Shown: positions 52,983 to 62,545, counted from the stretch's first letter. The stretch: DNA of 64,000 nucleotides from Catelliglobosispora koreensis DSM 44566 (GCF_000379685.1 NZ_KB903261.1:248097-312096), one strand, 5' to 3'. Notes: generated from the sequence alone by a model not told the origin. Made by a program: numbers and translations.

Positions 52983-54555
52983 TTGTTCGCTGGGGGTCGA
53001 TTTGGAGGGCGTTGTGCTTAGCTCGTCTTTGGACGCTTGATGCTCGAGTTGCGTCGTGCTGTTGGTGGCTCCACTGCAGACGTTTGGTGAGACGCTGCGG
53101 TGGGCGTTCGACCTTTGGCGCACGGCGGCTCATTCGAGGCCACGAACGTCGGCGAATCGCTCATGCTCGCCCGCCGACTGGTTGAAGTCAGGCGAAGCCG
53201 CAGCTCACAACGTAAGCAAAACTCGGCCTGTGTCCATGACGCTGCCTGCGACGCTTCTACCTCGATTGGCGCCAGGCCCCGCTTACCGTGCTTCTGGAGC
53301 CGACCCTCGTTGGCCTCGTGTGACGGCCTGAGATCGCTTGTGGGGCACGAAGTTCGGGTTGAGGTAGCCCGGTCGCTCCGTGGCCCTGTGAAGCGCTGAG
53401 CGGCCTTCTGGTGGCGAAGTGCCTTTGTAGCCGCTCGACAGATGGCGTCCAGCGTCTGCTCGTCCATCTTGGACCTGTGCGTGCCTGCATCCACACGTTC
53501 TCTGAGCACGCCGCCAGCAAGCGGATCCTCGCGATCCGTTGGGCTATCGCGCCGAAAGTTCCCTGGTCATAACGAACACACAGGCACTGACTGGTCGTCG
53601 GCCACGTTCAGGACGTTGGCCTACCAGGGCACTGGACAAGGACGACCTCGAGCTGACCCATGTCAGCGAATGTGGCCTCTGACGGAGATCCCCAGCGATT
53701 GACCCTACGGCTTGCTCGTCTCCCTGTGTCGACGAACTCAGCAGCCACGAGCTCACCATATAGTTAACTTACTCGATTCTCTTGCTGAGGGCAGCTTTCT
53801 CCGAGTGGCTAGCTTGCTTGGGGAAGCCAGTCAGTTCGCCTGCGAATACGTTCTGGGCTGCGGCGGCAGGGGCTCGGATAGGCGCCACCCGCGATCTCTC
53901 CACGGCCAGGCCATCGCGGCAGGACAGGTTATCGGCTGCAGCCAGCTCGCTCGGCGGTGTCGGGCATCACCTCCGCAGACAGGCCATTGCTGCAGGCACA
54001 TTCTGGGTCGGCTGCGTGCCGGTGCAACTGGCTCGCTCGGTGCTGCCAGCAATACGCCTCCGAACCAGACCATCGTAGAGGCACGTGGACGGTGCCCGAA
54101 CACCCACCGAAGGCCCCGTTGCTCAGCCTCTCGCGCTGCCACCCTTGCCTCCGCGATCCGCGTGTTCGTCAGATGGGTCGCCAGGCTCAGCCCCCGAAGC
54201 CGACCCTGGTTGTCGTCCCGTCTGCGACAGCAATCAGCTAAGCGTCTGTCGGCAGTGGAGATCCTCGACTTTGGTAGCCGACCACGACTGCCTGGGCGTG
54301 ACCACCGAGTGGAGCCTGCTGCCTTGCCTCGCCCTGCGATTCACGCTCAGCCGAAACAAGCCACGTCGCCATCCGTGTAGCCGCAGCGACGAATCGGCGT
54401 GGGTGGCAGCGAATGATGGCCACCGGGGTCAGATTTCCAGATGTCTGCCTATTGCTGGGTAGCGACCGCAGCACGGTGGCGCACCATCTTTTGCTTGGAG
54501 TTGGCAGTGGCTGCCGCCGACACAGGGGGAGTGGCAAGTGGCCGCACCACAACAA

Positions 54556-54606
54556 TCGCCGACCTGATGCGAGTCGACCGGTGCTCGACTCGTATCAGGT
54601 CGGTGA
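54556..54606. repeat. Long imperfect inverted repeat (hairpin)
   Basis: A 22-bp stem: TCGCCGACCTGATGCGAG onward (54556–54577) pairs with 54585–54606, with two positions not Watson-Crick, around the seven-base loop CCGGTGC. No gene flanks it closely, so it is not a plain terminator of a known gene. Confidence 0.75.
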
Positions 54607-55544
54607 GCCAGAAGGTGCCCGCTTCATTGGCGCCGGGCTCGCCCCGGAGTGTCTGTGTCGAACCGCCATGCCGTGCCGGAAGCGAATGCAAGGGAGCTAC
54701 CGGCTGCCTCAACAGCCGACGCCTCCAATGCGGACGCCACAGGCTGAGGAGGCTTCTTTAGCGCCCTGCTGTTCCGCCCGGCTGTGGCCGTGCTCCGCCC
54801 CCGCGTGGTGTGGCCTATTCACGCTGTTCCCGTTGCAGTGCCCAGAGGATCAGAACGCGCCCATCGGCCATCGCTCGAAGCATGGGCACGGAGAACTACT
54901 CAACAGCGCCGCGGCCAGTCGCATGGTCTCGTGCGGTGCGTAGCCGCCTGGCTTTCACGACATTGGCATGCCGATCGGCCGAGCGGCCCATCGCGCTCGC
55001 TGGGTTCTGCTGACTTTGCTGACGCGTAAATGCCGTCGCCCGCCGGGAGCGGGGGAGGGTGCAGGCCTGAGGTCGGCCATCCAAAATCAAAGAGGTGGAA
55101 GAGCACCATCTTCGGCCGCCGTTTCGACTTGGCGGAGTCGCTGCGCTGCAGCCGTCAGGTCGGCGCGATGCATCGCGTCGCTAGCTGTGTTGCCTCCACG
55201 TAAACCTGTCGGTCATAGCAGCTTGTCGGTGCTCTCCCTGCGGGCAACGTTGCCGACTCCGTGCCCCCACCAAGCAGCCGGGTCGCTTGAGTGCGTCCGA
55301 CGACCGGGTCAGCTTTACCGTCGTGGGCCTTCGCCGCCAAGAATCGCCTACCAGCTGTCGTCCGACACCGGATCCCCAGAACTCTGGGTGGAGGTAGCCG
55401 AGCTACGAGGTTTCCTGGAGTCAGTCCGCTCGTGACAACTGTCTGCGGAGTTGTCTTGTGAACGTCTCGTAGGTCCGCGCCGGGAGTTCGTCCGAAGAGA
55501 CGTCACCTCACGGCGGGGCTGTCGGGGCGGACGTAATGTCGAAT

Positions 55545-55558
55545 GTTTCACGTGAAAC
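55545..55558. other. parS site 3
   Basis: Perfect GTTTCACGTGAAAC, 20 bases past the 3' end of the methyltransferase gene. Confidence 0.92.
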
Positions 55559-55578
55559 CGCGAGATCAAATCGGTCCA

Positions 55579-56247
55579 TTACTTGCGCGCGACAATGCCG
55601 AGCAGATCCGGAACGGTGTCGGGTCGACGGGACTCCTGGACTCGAGTGAGGGTCAGCCCTGCGTCGAGGAAACAGTGGAGAAAGGAGTCGAGGGGCAGAT
55701 GCCACGCCCCGACTTTCGACCGGACGCCATGCGGAGTGAACGAATCGAACCTCCTACCCAGACGGTCGTAGGTGTGGTCTACGAGAACCTCGGCAGGGTT
55801 GGAGCGATCAGCGAAGGCGCCGACGAACGACGGGTGGACGCCAATGTGGACCATCCGTCCGCCGGGCCTGAGCACCCGAGCGGCTTCTCTCACCACGGCG
55901 GCGTAGTCCGGCACATCCGTATGGCAAAGGACCGCGGTCACCAAAGACACCGAACTCGACTGCAGTGGCAGGGCAGTGGCATTGGCTTGCGCAACAGGAA
56001 ACTGACGAGCTGCGTGCCTGAGTTGACCGGCAGACAAGTCGAACCCAATCGGTGTCCATCCAAGCTCCTGAAGCACAACGGTTCGAGCGCCGGTGCCACA
56101 ACCGATGTCCGCCACGACGGCTGGTTTCTCTGGCGGCGAGCCAACAAGGTCAATCGTTAGCGAGCCCACGAGGTCGTTGTACTCCGAGGTGCCCGTCACC
56201 CACTCGGCATACCAGTCGGCGATGTCGTCATAAGCTGCCTTCCCCAT
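55579..56247 (-). CDS. Class I SAM-dependent methyltransferase
   Basis: 222 residues. Motif I VVADIGCGTGARTVVLQELG, motif II-like GFDLSAGQL and ATALPLQSSSVSLVTAVLCHTDVPDYAAVVREAARVLRPGGRMVHIGVHPSF are typical of small-molecule Methyltransf_11 enzymes. The N-terminus YDDIADWYAEWV also fits. It may methylate a metabolite or quinone; the substrate is unknown. It is one of the few genes in the parS zone. The start ATG at 56247 has only a weak ribosome-binding site. Confidence 0.85.
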   Translation of the reverse strand: MGKAAYDDIADWYAEWVTGTSEYNDLVGSLTIDLVGSPPEKPAVVADIGCGTGARTVVLQELGWTPIGFDLSAGQLRHAARQFPVAQANATALPLQSSSVSLVTAVLCHTDVPDYAAVVREAARVLRPGGRMVHIGVHPSFVGAFADRSNPAEVLVDHTYDRLGRRFDSFTPHGVRSKVGAWHLPLDSFLHCFLDAGLTLTRVQESRRPDTVPDLLGIVARK

Positions 56248-56312
56248 CTAGCGATCCTCGCAAAGGGAAGGCAGCAACGCACGCTGCTCACAGCTAAGCC
56301 GGACTGCCGCCG

Positions 56313-56726
56313 TTACCACCGCTCGACGAGATGTTCCCTACCTGTCGGCGGCTCGTATGGCTCGGGCCAGTAGTCCACGATCCGCGTTATCCGGCCCTGG
56401 TCTGACAGTTCAAGCCACACGCAGGCTTCCTGAGTTTCGCCATCCACACGTGCTTCCATCAGGACGGCGGCCGTTGGGCCATCGGCCACTAGACGGCGAA
56501 CGCTCAGGTGCCAGTCGCCCGGATACTCGACGTTGAATTGAAGCAAGGCGCCACGGCCCCGGATCCGTTCGCGTGTCTGTGGCATCTCGTAGACGACGTC
56601 TTCGGCGAGCAGATCTGTCAGCCGTCCCCAATCTCGTGCCTCCAATGCGTCGACGTAGGCGGCCGCTACGGCACGGGTGTCCAAGGTGGAATTCATGGCC
56701 GAAAGGCTATCCGCCGGCACCGACAT
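56313..56726 (-). CDS. NTF2-like (SnoaL-type) protein
   Basis: 137 residues. AAAYVDALEARDWGRLTDLLAEDVVYEMPQTRERIRGRGALLQFNVEYPGDWHLSVRRL and the end ITRIVDYWPEPYEPPTGREHLVERW are the SnoaL/NTF2-like fold, a small cone-shaped barrel used for binding or isomerising small molecules. The start ATG 56726 has AGGAGG seven bases upstream, a strong site. Function unknown; it stands alone 65 bases upstream of the methyltransferase gene and may share its transcript. Confidence 0.82.
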   Translation of the reverse strand: MSVPADSLSAMNSTLDTRAVAAAYVDALEARDWGRLTDLLAEDVVYEMPQTRERIRGRGALLQFNVEYPGDWHLSVRRLVADGPTAAVLMEARVDGETQEACVWLELSDQGRITRIVDYWPEPYEPPTGREHLVERW

Positions 56727-56873
56727 TTCCGCGCCTCCTAGTTCGCCGCAGGGAGTGCCAAACGTTCGCGTCTGGAGTCATTTCTCGCCGCCAAATCCGA
56801 GTGCCCGAAGGCACAGAGTCTGCGGGAAGTGCGTCCGAAGGGAGCGCCGACTCCTGGGCCCTGTGCCGTCGCT

Positions 56874-56899
56874 GCCGATGTTTCACGTGAAACATCGGC
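56874..56899. other. parS site 4 within a 26-bp perfect palindrome
   Basis: The core GTTTCACGTGAAAC (56880–56893) is extended on both sides by GCCGAT and ATCGGC, making a perfect 26-bp palindrome. Confidence 0.93.
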
Positions 56900-57787
56900 T
56901 CCAGAGCAGAGCATCGAGCGATCTAGCCCCATAGGTAAGACCCGCGGGTCGCTGACGAACGGGCAGGAGGCCCGGCACGCCACAGTCCAGCCCGGGCATC
57001 ATCGCGTCGCCACATGGGCCTGTGGGCCTTAGGCGCATCGTCCGCGTTGGATGGTGCAGAAGGGACTCGATCGCCGTCGCCGACGCACTCCTGTCGAATC
57101 AACCGGGGGGAGTGGGAGCCCGCCCTCCTCGGCTAGCGCCTCCGTGCTGGGACCTCCGGAACGTGCCCGCCAAACTTTCCAGGCACCACCATTCGTCCTC
57201 CGGAAAGTTCTGGCGCCGACGAATCGGGCGTCGGGAGCCTCCTTTCCTGGCATCGAAAAGCCGCATCGAGAGCCGGACCCACCGCGAACACCGACCAGAA
57301 CCCAGCCCGGAAACCGAGGCCCCAGGAGAAGTCCATGAGGTCGGCTGCGCTCCTCCATCCACGAACCGGAGGCGGGATGCGCTACGCCACTGCGGGTGGA
57401 AGCCGCTCTTTCGGTAAGCCGGACGACCCGCCCTGCGGTCCCGGAGGCAGGCCAATGACAGATCACGAAGAACGTGCGAGACACTAGGCGCCGACGCCTG
57501 CGGCGAGCCAACGACTTGCTCTCGGGGGAGGGTTCCCCGATTTCTGACATCTTGGCTTCGCCCCGTGCTGGCATCGTCGCCGCAGTGGCCTCCAGATCAG
57601 ACCCGCAAAATGGCGGCCAGGTGCTGCCCTTGCCGGCCATCGGGGACTTCGAGGACAAGCTCAGGGAAGGCCAGTTCGCGCCAACGGTGCCTCTGGCCGC
57701 TACTCAAGCCCCACACCGCAACCGGCGCGGATCGCCTGTTCGGGCATCTGCACCCAGGGCTCGACAGCTCCCGACCGTCGTCTTTCC

Positions 57788-57833
57788 CAGCCCCAGTTCC
57801 AATGTTTCACGTGAAACATTGGAACTGGGGCTG
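57788..57833. other. parS site 5 within a 46-bp perfect palindrome
   Basis: The core GTTTCACGTGAAAC is at 57804–57817. From the centre, 23 bases match on each side; the outer part reads CAGCCCCAGTTCCAAT on the left and its exact complement on the right. This is far longer than ParB needs. Confidence 0.95.
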
Positions 57834-57984
57834 CTGGGACATAGCCTGAACAGTCGCAGCTAACGGCTAATCGCCGCCACATCCTTGCGATGAACGCCAT
57901 GCCCGTACACCGGGATGTCGATCCCGGGGGAGTGAACGTGTAGCGCATTACGACCCCTGAACCCGAGCCGAGATTCCGGCCCGG

Positions 57985-58010
57985 GCCGACGTTTCACGTG
58001 AAACATCGGC
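57985..58010. other. parS site 6 within a near-palindrome
   Basis: Core GTTTCACGTGAAAC at 57991–58004; flanks GCCGAC and ATCGGC match except for one position, giving a 26-bp near-palindrome like site 4. Confidence 0.92.
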
Positions 58011-58266
58011 ATGCCGATCGGGCCTGAACCCCACACTGCGATTCCTCGCGGAGCTTAGATCTATCCCGGCTCGCTGTTCTTCTTCATTGGCTTCCTGGCG
58101 TTAGTCGCGTCTCCCCGTCGATCGTTTCCCGGCCTCTAGCGACGGGACGCATCAACCGAGCGGGATCCTCCAGTCCTCCCGAATCTCCTTACGAGCGCAC
58201 CATCGGCCGACCGCTGGGGGCTCGCATTGGAGGCCCAGGCCACGCTTCGACGGCTCGGCCATGACC

Positions 58267-58360
58267 CTGGCGCCGAACTGGCGGCTGGTCCAGGCGCCAG
58301 TCCTATGCCTGGTCCCCGTTCCAGGCATGGGCCTGGCACTGGGCGCTGGTACCACCAGCG
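58267..58360. repeat. Series of three short hairpins
   Basis: CTGGCGCC/GGCGCCAG (58267–58274 and 58293–58300), ATGCCTGG/CCAGGCAT (58305–58312 and 58321–58328) and CGCTGGT/ACCAGCG (58344–58350 and 58354–58360) follow one another in non-coding DNA. Confidence 0.6.
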
Positions 58361-58634
58361 TGCCGAAGCCCTGGGCTACCACCGAACGAGCATCGCCAGG
58401 GGAGGAGCAGGCCAGCTCTCGAACTACGCCGAATCGTGAATCCAGGGAGCAGGGACCGAGGTCCCCAAGCACAGGCCAAGACCACCCGGCCCACATTGAA
58501 ATCCCGGGCAGAACTCGCCGATAACGAGGAATGGACCCCCGGTTCGGTGTCCACTGAGGGCCGAGAGACGGGGAGCATGCGACGACCGCCGCCGCCGGGA
58601 AGACGAGGGCAGGACGAGACCGCCCTAACGACCG

Positions 58635-58672
58635 AGCACCAAGCACCAAGCACCAAGCACCAAGCACCAAGC
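58635..58672. repeat. Heptamer tandem repeat (AGCACCA)5
   Basis: Five exact copies of AGCACCA and a partial sixth, in non-coding DNA. Confidence 0.9.
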
Positions 58673-58809
58673 TACGGCGTCGAGGGTGTGCTCAGGGGAA
58701 TTCGGCCGACCATGCCGCAGACCGAAAGCCGGGCCTCAGAGAACGCTTCGAGCCCAGGGATAGCCACCAAGATCCCCGACAGCCGAAGCGTTCCGCCCAC
58801 GAGCGCGAT

Positions 58810-58823
58810 GTTTCACGTGAAAC
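58810..58823. other. parS site 7, overlapping the end of the GNAT gene
   Basis: Perfect GTTTCACGTGAAAC; it covers the last codons and stop of the frameshifted GNAT gene. Confidence 0.92.
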
Positions 58824-59287
58824 AAAGGCGGAACCGCGTGTACGACTCGAACTCCTGGACCGCCGAGAACCCGAGCCGCTCCAGCACGGCCACGCTCGGG
58901 GAGTTCCCGTGCGTCACCCCGGCGAACACCGCTTCCGCCAACAGGACGTCCCGAGCCCAGGCCACCACAGCCCGAACGGACTCCGTCGCGACTCCCTGCC
59001 CAGTCGCAGAAGAGGCCAGCAAGTAACCCAGCCCGTACTTCGGCGGCTCCACCGGCACCAGGTCCACGCGCCCCCAGCAGAACGCCAAGGCGCCAGATAC
59101 CGAAGGCGTGATTAGGGCAAGATGCCAGGGAGGAGCGGACCGTTTCGAGACTCCAGGCTGTCTCCTCCACGAAGTTCCCGTGCCGTGTCAGGTGACCACG
59201 GTTCGACGTCAGCAAGTCGTGATAGGCGTGTGCATCCGAAACCGTCAGAGGCCGCAGCACCACTTGGGGGAGTGCGGTAGCGAGCAT
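58813..59287 (-). pseudogene. RimJ/RimL-type GNAT acetyltransferase, frameshifted
   Basis: Two frames make one protein. The first (from ATG 59287) reads MLATALPQVVLRPLTVSDAHAYHDLL to HAFGIWRLGVLLG; the second continues RVDLVPVEPPKYGLGYLLASS, TGQGVATESVRAVVAWARD and NSPSVAVLERLGFSAVQEFESYTRFRLCF, the RimJ/RimL (Acetyltransf_3) pattern with the acetyl-CoA loop. Deleting one base in the run of five C (plus strand 59071–59075) restores a single 158-residue frame. Either a real disruption, a slippage site or a sequencing error. The ATG overlaps the upstream S66 peptidase stop (TGATG). Confidence 0.82.
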
Positions 59288-60312
59288 CAGTAAGAGACCA
59301 CGATCCGCTGCGACGGTCCGTCGAGGGTCACGTTTCCGCCGTAGGGGAGGATCAGCTGCGGGTCCGTATGACCGAAGTCCACGTTGAACACCACCACGGC
59401 CGACGGGCAGTATTCCGTCAGCGCACGCGACACCGCCGCCCGCTGATCCTCCACGTACGACCGGCGAGACGCCTCTGATGCACGGAACGTCAAGTTCGAG
59501 GTCTTCGGCCGGGCGACCATGACCCCGGCAACTCCTGCCAGCAATCCGCGTTCGCCCATGCTCCGCAGGATCGTGTAGACGTCCTTGTGCCGCGGCATCT
59601 CCTCGGAGGTCTCCAGCATGAGCACCGCACCATCCAAGGACGACGGTATACAGCGGTTCGCCATCAAGAGCCAGGCGAGCACTTCTACGCAGCCACCCCA
59701 CGATGGCCCGGAGGCAACGGACTCAGCGTTGTGCCAAACCCAGCCATCCCCTGGAAATGACTCGACCTCGGTTTCAAAAGCCGAGGGAGTTGTCCAGTCA
59801 CCGTCGAGGTCGGTGAAGCGGGTAGCTGGAGTCAGCTCGTAGGGACCAGAGTCGAACAAGGCTGCCCGCAGGGATTCGGTCGACTGCGGATGGAGTCCGC
59901 CGGGCCGTCCAAGGTGGACCATCACCGATCCGCCGTGGTAGCCGCCCACACCAATCGACGCCAGGTATGCCAGCAAGTTGGTGTTGTCGCTCATTCCGAA
60001 GAAGGGCTTGGGATTAGCCCTCAGTAGTTCGGCATCCAAGTGGGGGAGCACTGTCAGCTGATCTGACCCACCGATGGTCGCCATCACAGCCCGCACGGAA
60101 GGGTCAGCGAACGCGGCATGCAGGTCCGCCGCGCGGTCAGCGGGCGAAGATCGCAACACCCGAGTCGTTGGGTACTCCACCGGGATAAGACTGAAGTCCT
60201 CCCGCAATCGCTTGAGGCCTAGCTCAAACGGCAGTGGAAGGACTTCCGGCAACCCGCCGGAGAGCGAGAGAATCGCGACTCGGTCTCCGGGCTTCAGTTT
60301 GGTGAAGTTCAC
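59287..60312 (-). CDS. S66-family LD-carboxypeptidase / MccF-like serine peptidase
   Basis: 341 residues, GTG start. S66 signatures: KPGDRVAILSLSGG at the N-terminus, GGSDQLTVLPHLD, the nucleophile in FFGMSDNTNLLAY (Ser of GxSD), GCVEVLAWLL, LMLETSEEMPRH with the catalytic Glu, and VDFGHTDPQLILPYGG with the catalytic His. This family includes LdcA, which trims muropeptides, and MccF, which cleaves microcin C-type aminoacyl nucleotides. It is not secreted. Coupling to a RimL-type GNAT, the partner activity in microcin immunity, favours a self-protection or detoxification role, but LdcA activity remains possible. Confidence 0.88.
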   Translation of the reverse strand: MNFTKLKPGDRVAILSLSGGLPEVLPLPFELGLKRLREDFSLIPVEYPTTRVLRSSPADRAADLHAAFADPSVRAVMATIGGSDQLTVLPHLDAELLRANPKPFFGMSDNTNLLAYLASIGVGGYHGGSVMVHLGRPGGLHPQSTESLRAALFDSGPYELTPATRFTDLDGDWTTPSAFETEVESFPGDGWVWHNAESVASGPSWGGCVEVLAWLLMANRCIPSSLDGAVLMLETSEEMPRHKDVYTILRSMGERGLLAGVAGVMVARPKTSNLTFRASEASRRSYVEDQRAAVSRALTEYCPSAVVVFNVDFGHTDPQLILPYGGNVTLDGPSQRIVVSY

Positions 60313-60333
60313 GCGCTACAGGCTAGTGCCTAC

Positions 60334-60347
60334 GTTTCACGTGAAAC
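60334..60347. other. parS site 8
   Basis: Perfect GTTTCACGTGAAAC between the S66 peptidase start and the parB stop. Confidence 0.93.
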
Positions 60348-60353
60348 ATCGAA

Positions 60354-61361
60354 TTATTGCTTCTCCACCCCGATGATCCCGACGATCCGCTCTAGGTCGT
60401 CGACCGTGGCGAACTCGATCGTTATCTTGCCCTTGCTGCGTCCGATGTCGACCTTTACGCGGGTGTCGAAGCGGTCGGACAACCGGTCGGCCAAATCGGA
60501 TAGTGCCGGAGCGTGCGGCTTGGCCCGGCGCTTGGCGGCGGTAGGCTTCACGGTGTCGCCAGCCAGAGCCAGCGTCACCATTTCCTCAGTCGCGCGGACG
60601 GACAGTCCTTCCGCGACGATCCGGGTCGCGAGCTGCTCCTGCGCCTCGGGTTCGTCGAGGCTCAGCAGCGCGCGTGCGTGACCTGCTGACAGGACTCCGG
60701 CGGCAACCCGGCGCTGCACCTGAGCCGGGAGGTTCAGGAGCCGAATGGTGTTGGAGATCTGCGGACGGCTGCGGCCAATCTTGCGCGCCAACTCGTCGTG
60801 CGTCGCCCCGAACTCCTCGAGTAGCTGCTGATAGGCGGCTGCCTCTTCGAGCGGGTTCAGCTGAGCGCGGTGGATGTTTTCCAGCAGGGCGTCCCGCAGC
60901 ATCGCGTCGTCGCGGGTGTCCCGGATGATGGCCGGGATGTGCTCACGGCCGATCGCCTGAGCGGCCCGCCAGCGGCGCTCACCCATGACGAGTTCGTACT
61001 TGTCCGCACTCATCTCGCGAACCACGATCGGCTGGAGGAAGCCGACCTCCTGAATGGAGATCTTCAGTTCCTCAAGCATCTCGTCGTCAAAGACGGACCG
61101 CGGCTGCTTCGGGTTGGGGACGATCGAGCCGACCGGGATCTCAGCGAACCTGGCCCCAGGAACGGGGAACAGCTCGTTGGGATTCTGCGGCGCGACAGCC
61201 GCGGCAGCCGGAGCCGGCTGGGCGGGCACCGATGGGGAAGTGGTCTCCACCGTCGCTGGGGCCGCAGGGGCGGGCGCAGACGCAGGAGCCGGACCGGTCG
61301 GAATCAGCGCTCCGAGTCCCCGGCCAAGCCCACCCTTCGTCTTGCCGGCAGCAGCACTCAT
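60354..61361 (-). CDS. parB: ParB, CTP-dependent chromosome partitioning protein
   Basis: 335 residues. N-terminal [13 protein letters not shown] is the ParA-stimulating segment, then an Ala/Pro-rich linker. The CTP-binding core has GERRWRAA and [24 protein letters not shown]; the helix-turn-helix ([24 protein letters not shown]) reads parS; the C-terminal dimerisation domain ends the chain. ParB loads at parS, slides as a CTP clamp and organises the origin region for SMC and ParA. Its ATG overlaps the parA stop (ATGA). Confidence 0.97.
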   Translation of the reverse strand: MSAAAGKTKGGLGRGLGALIPTGPAPASAPAPAAPATVETTSPSVPAQPAPAAAAVAPQNPNELFPVPGARFAEIPVGSIVPNPKQPRSVFDDEMLEELKISIQEVGFLQPIVVREMSADKYELVMGERRWRAAQAIGREHIPAIIRDTRDDAMLRDALLENIHRAQLNPLEEAAAYQQLLEEFGATHDELARKIGRSRPQISNTIRLLNLPAQVQRRVAAGVLSAGHARALLSLDEPEAQEQLATRIVAEGLSVRATEEMVTLALAGDTVKPTAAKRRAKPHAPALSDLADRLSDRFDTRVKVDIGRSKGKITIEFATVDDLERIVGIIGVEKQ

Positions 61362-62545
61362 GCCCGCACCCCAATCTTTGCGCCACGTTCTGCGATCTCT
61401 TGCGCGGCCTCGAAGTAGCTCGTGGCACCACGCGAACCTGGATCGTAAGTCATCACGGATTGGCCGTAGCTCGGAGCCTCCGACACACGGACATTCCGGG
61501 GAATGACAGACGTCAATACCTTCTCGCCGAAGTGGTTGCGCACGTCTTGCTCGACAGCGTCGGCCAGCCGGGTACGGCGGTCGTACATGGTGAGCAGAAT
61601 CGTGGACACGTCCAGGTCCGGGTTCAGGTGTGCCTTAACCAGGTTGATGTTATTCAGCAGCTGGTTCAGACCTTCAAGTGCGTAGTACTCGCACTGGATC
61701 GGGATGAGAACCTCTTGCGCCGCAACCAGAGCGTTAACGGTCAGCAGACCGAGCGACGGTGGGCAGTCGATGAAGACGTAGTCGTATTCGCCGGGGTAGC
61801 CGTTGATGGCACGAGACAGCCGTGACTCACGGGCGACCACGGACACGAGCTCGATCTCGGCACCGGCAAGGTCGATCGTCGCCGGTACACAGTGGAGGTT
61901 CGGGATGCCTTCCACCAGTTGCGCGACGTCGGCCAGGGGCACGTTGTCGATGAGACAGTCGTAGACGTCTGGCACGCCGGCGTGGTGCGGCACGTTGAGT
62001 CCCGTGGACGCGTTGCCCTGCGGGTCGAGGTCGATGACGAGCACCCGGTTCCCATGGAGCGCGAGGGCTACGGCGAGGTTGACGGTGGTGGTGGTCTTAC
62101 CCACGCCACCTTTCTGATTCGCCACGCACATAACGCGCGGCCGACCCGGGCGTGGCATGGTCACCTCGCCGCTCGGGTTCAAGATTTGCACGGCGCGCAT
62201 TGCTTCCATAGCCAACGGTGGGTCCTCCGAGTAACTCTCTGATGCCGCCTCCGCACCACCTTCGGCTCCGGCTAATCCCGGTTGAGGGCGGGGGGAGGGA
62301 GGCCTATTTGACGCAGCGTCTGGCTGGAAGCCAGTGACGCCCGGTTGTACTGGAGGGATGAATTCCGCAGAGGGCATACCCCCACCGGCCGACGCCTCCA
62401 GGCGGTAGCCTGTCGCGTCCGGTTGCGGGACAGGGGACTGGAAGCCCACCGCAAATGTTTCACGTGAAACAACGCTGTATGGCCTCGCGGTGCCCACAAA
62501 GGACCGTGAGGCATTGCCATAAACACTCATGCCGTAGTCGTGCAC
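61358..62545 (-). CDS. parA: ParA, chromosome partitioning ATPase
   Basis: About 395 residues with GTG 62545 as start (AGGGA upstream; gives [10 protein letters not shown]). An N-terminal extension of about 115 residues is Pro/Ala-rich and disordered. The deviant Walker A is [54 protein letters not shown] and [35 protein letters not shown] complete the ParA pattern. It moves ParB–origin complexes. A parS site (62457) is inside the frame and codes for VVSRET. Longer starts up to 62791 are open but less likely. Confidence 0.96.
   Translation of the reverse strand: MHDYGMSVYGNASRSFVGTARPYSVVSRETFAVGFQSPVPQPDATGYRLEASAGGGMPSAEFIPPVQPGVTGFQPDAASNRPPSPRPQPGLAGAEGGAEAASESYSEDPPLAMEAMRAVQILNPSGEVTMPRPGRPRVMCVANQKGGVGKTTTTVNLAVALALHGNRVLVIDLDPQGNASTGLNVPHHAGVPDVYDCLIDNVPLADVAQLVEGIPNLHCVPATIDLAGAEIELVSVVARESRLSRAINGYPGEYDYVFIDCPPSLGLLTVNALVAAQEVLIPIQCEYYALEGLNQLLNNINLVKAHLNPDLDVSTILLTMYDRRTRLADAVEQDVRNHFGEKVLTSVIPRNVRVSEAPSYGQSVMTYDPGSRGATSYFEAAQEIAERGAKIGVRA
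62457..62470. other. parS site 9, inside the parA coding sequence
   Basis: Perfect GTTTCACGTGAAAC in the disordered N-terminal part of parA, read there as the codons for VSRET. Confidence 0.93.

Larger units (their letters stand above)
52043..55578. other. Long non-coding stretch with DnaA boxes, parS sites and repeats
   Basis: About 3.5 kb between the HIT gene and the methyltransferase gene. Several open frames of 100–250 codons exist on both strands, but they overlap each other, are rich in Cys, Trp, Arg and Ser, have no recognisable domain and no good ribosome-binding sites, so I reject them as genes. Instead the stretch holds three parS sites, a cluster of DnaA boxes (52093–52645), 29-bp tandem repeats (52877–52982) and a long hairpin (54556–54606). 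Confidence 0.75.
56727..58812. other. Second non-coding stretch with parS palindromes
   Basis: About 2.1 kb without a gene I can support. The longest frame (57029–57658, minus, 209 codons) has no domain and an odd composition. The stretch carries three complete parS sites, a fourth at its right edge, two long parS-centred palindromes, several GC hairpins (58267–58360) and a heptamer repeat (58635–58672). Confidence 0.7.

Noticed and set aside
52375-53133. 252-codon minus-strand frame with internal repeats
   Set aside because: The protein repeat is only the 29-bp DNA repeat read through; rest has no domain or coding-like composition.
53712-54380. 222-codon plus-strand frame
   Set aside because: Ser/Arg/Cys-rich, no recognisable fold, and several equally long frames overlap it on both strands.
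57029-57658. 209-codon minus-strand frame in the second non-coding stretch
   Set aside because: No domain, unusual composition, and overlapping frames of similar length on the other strand.
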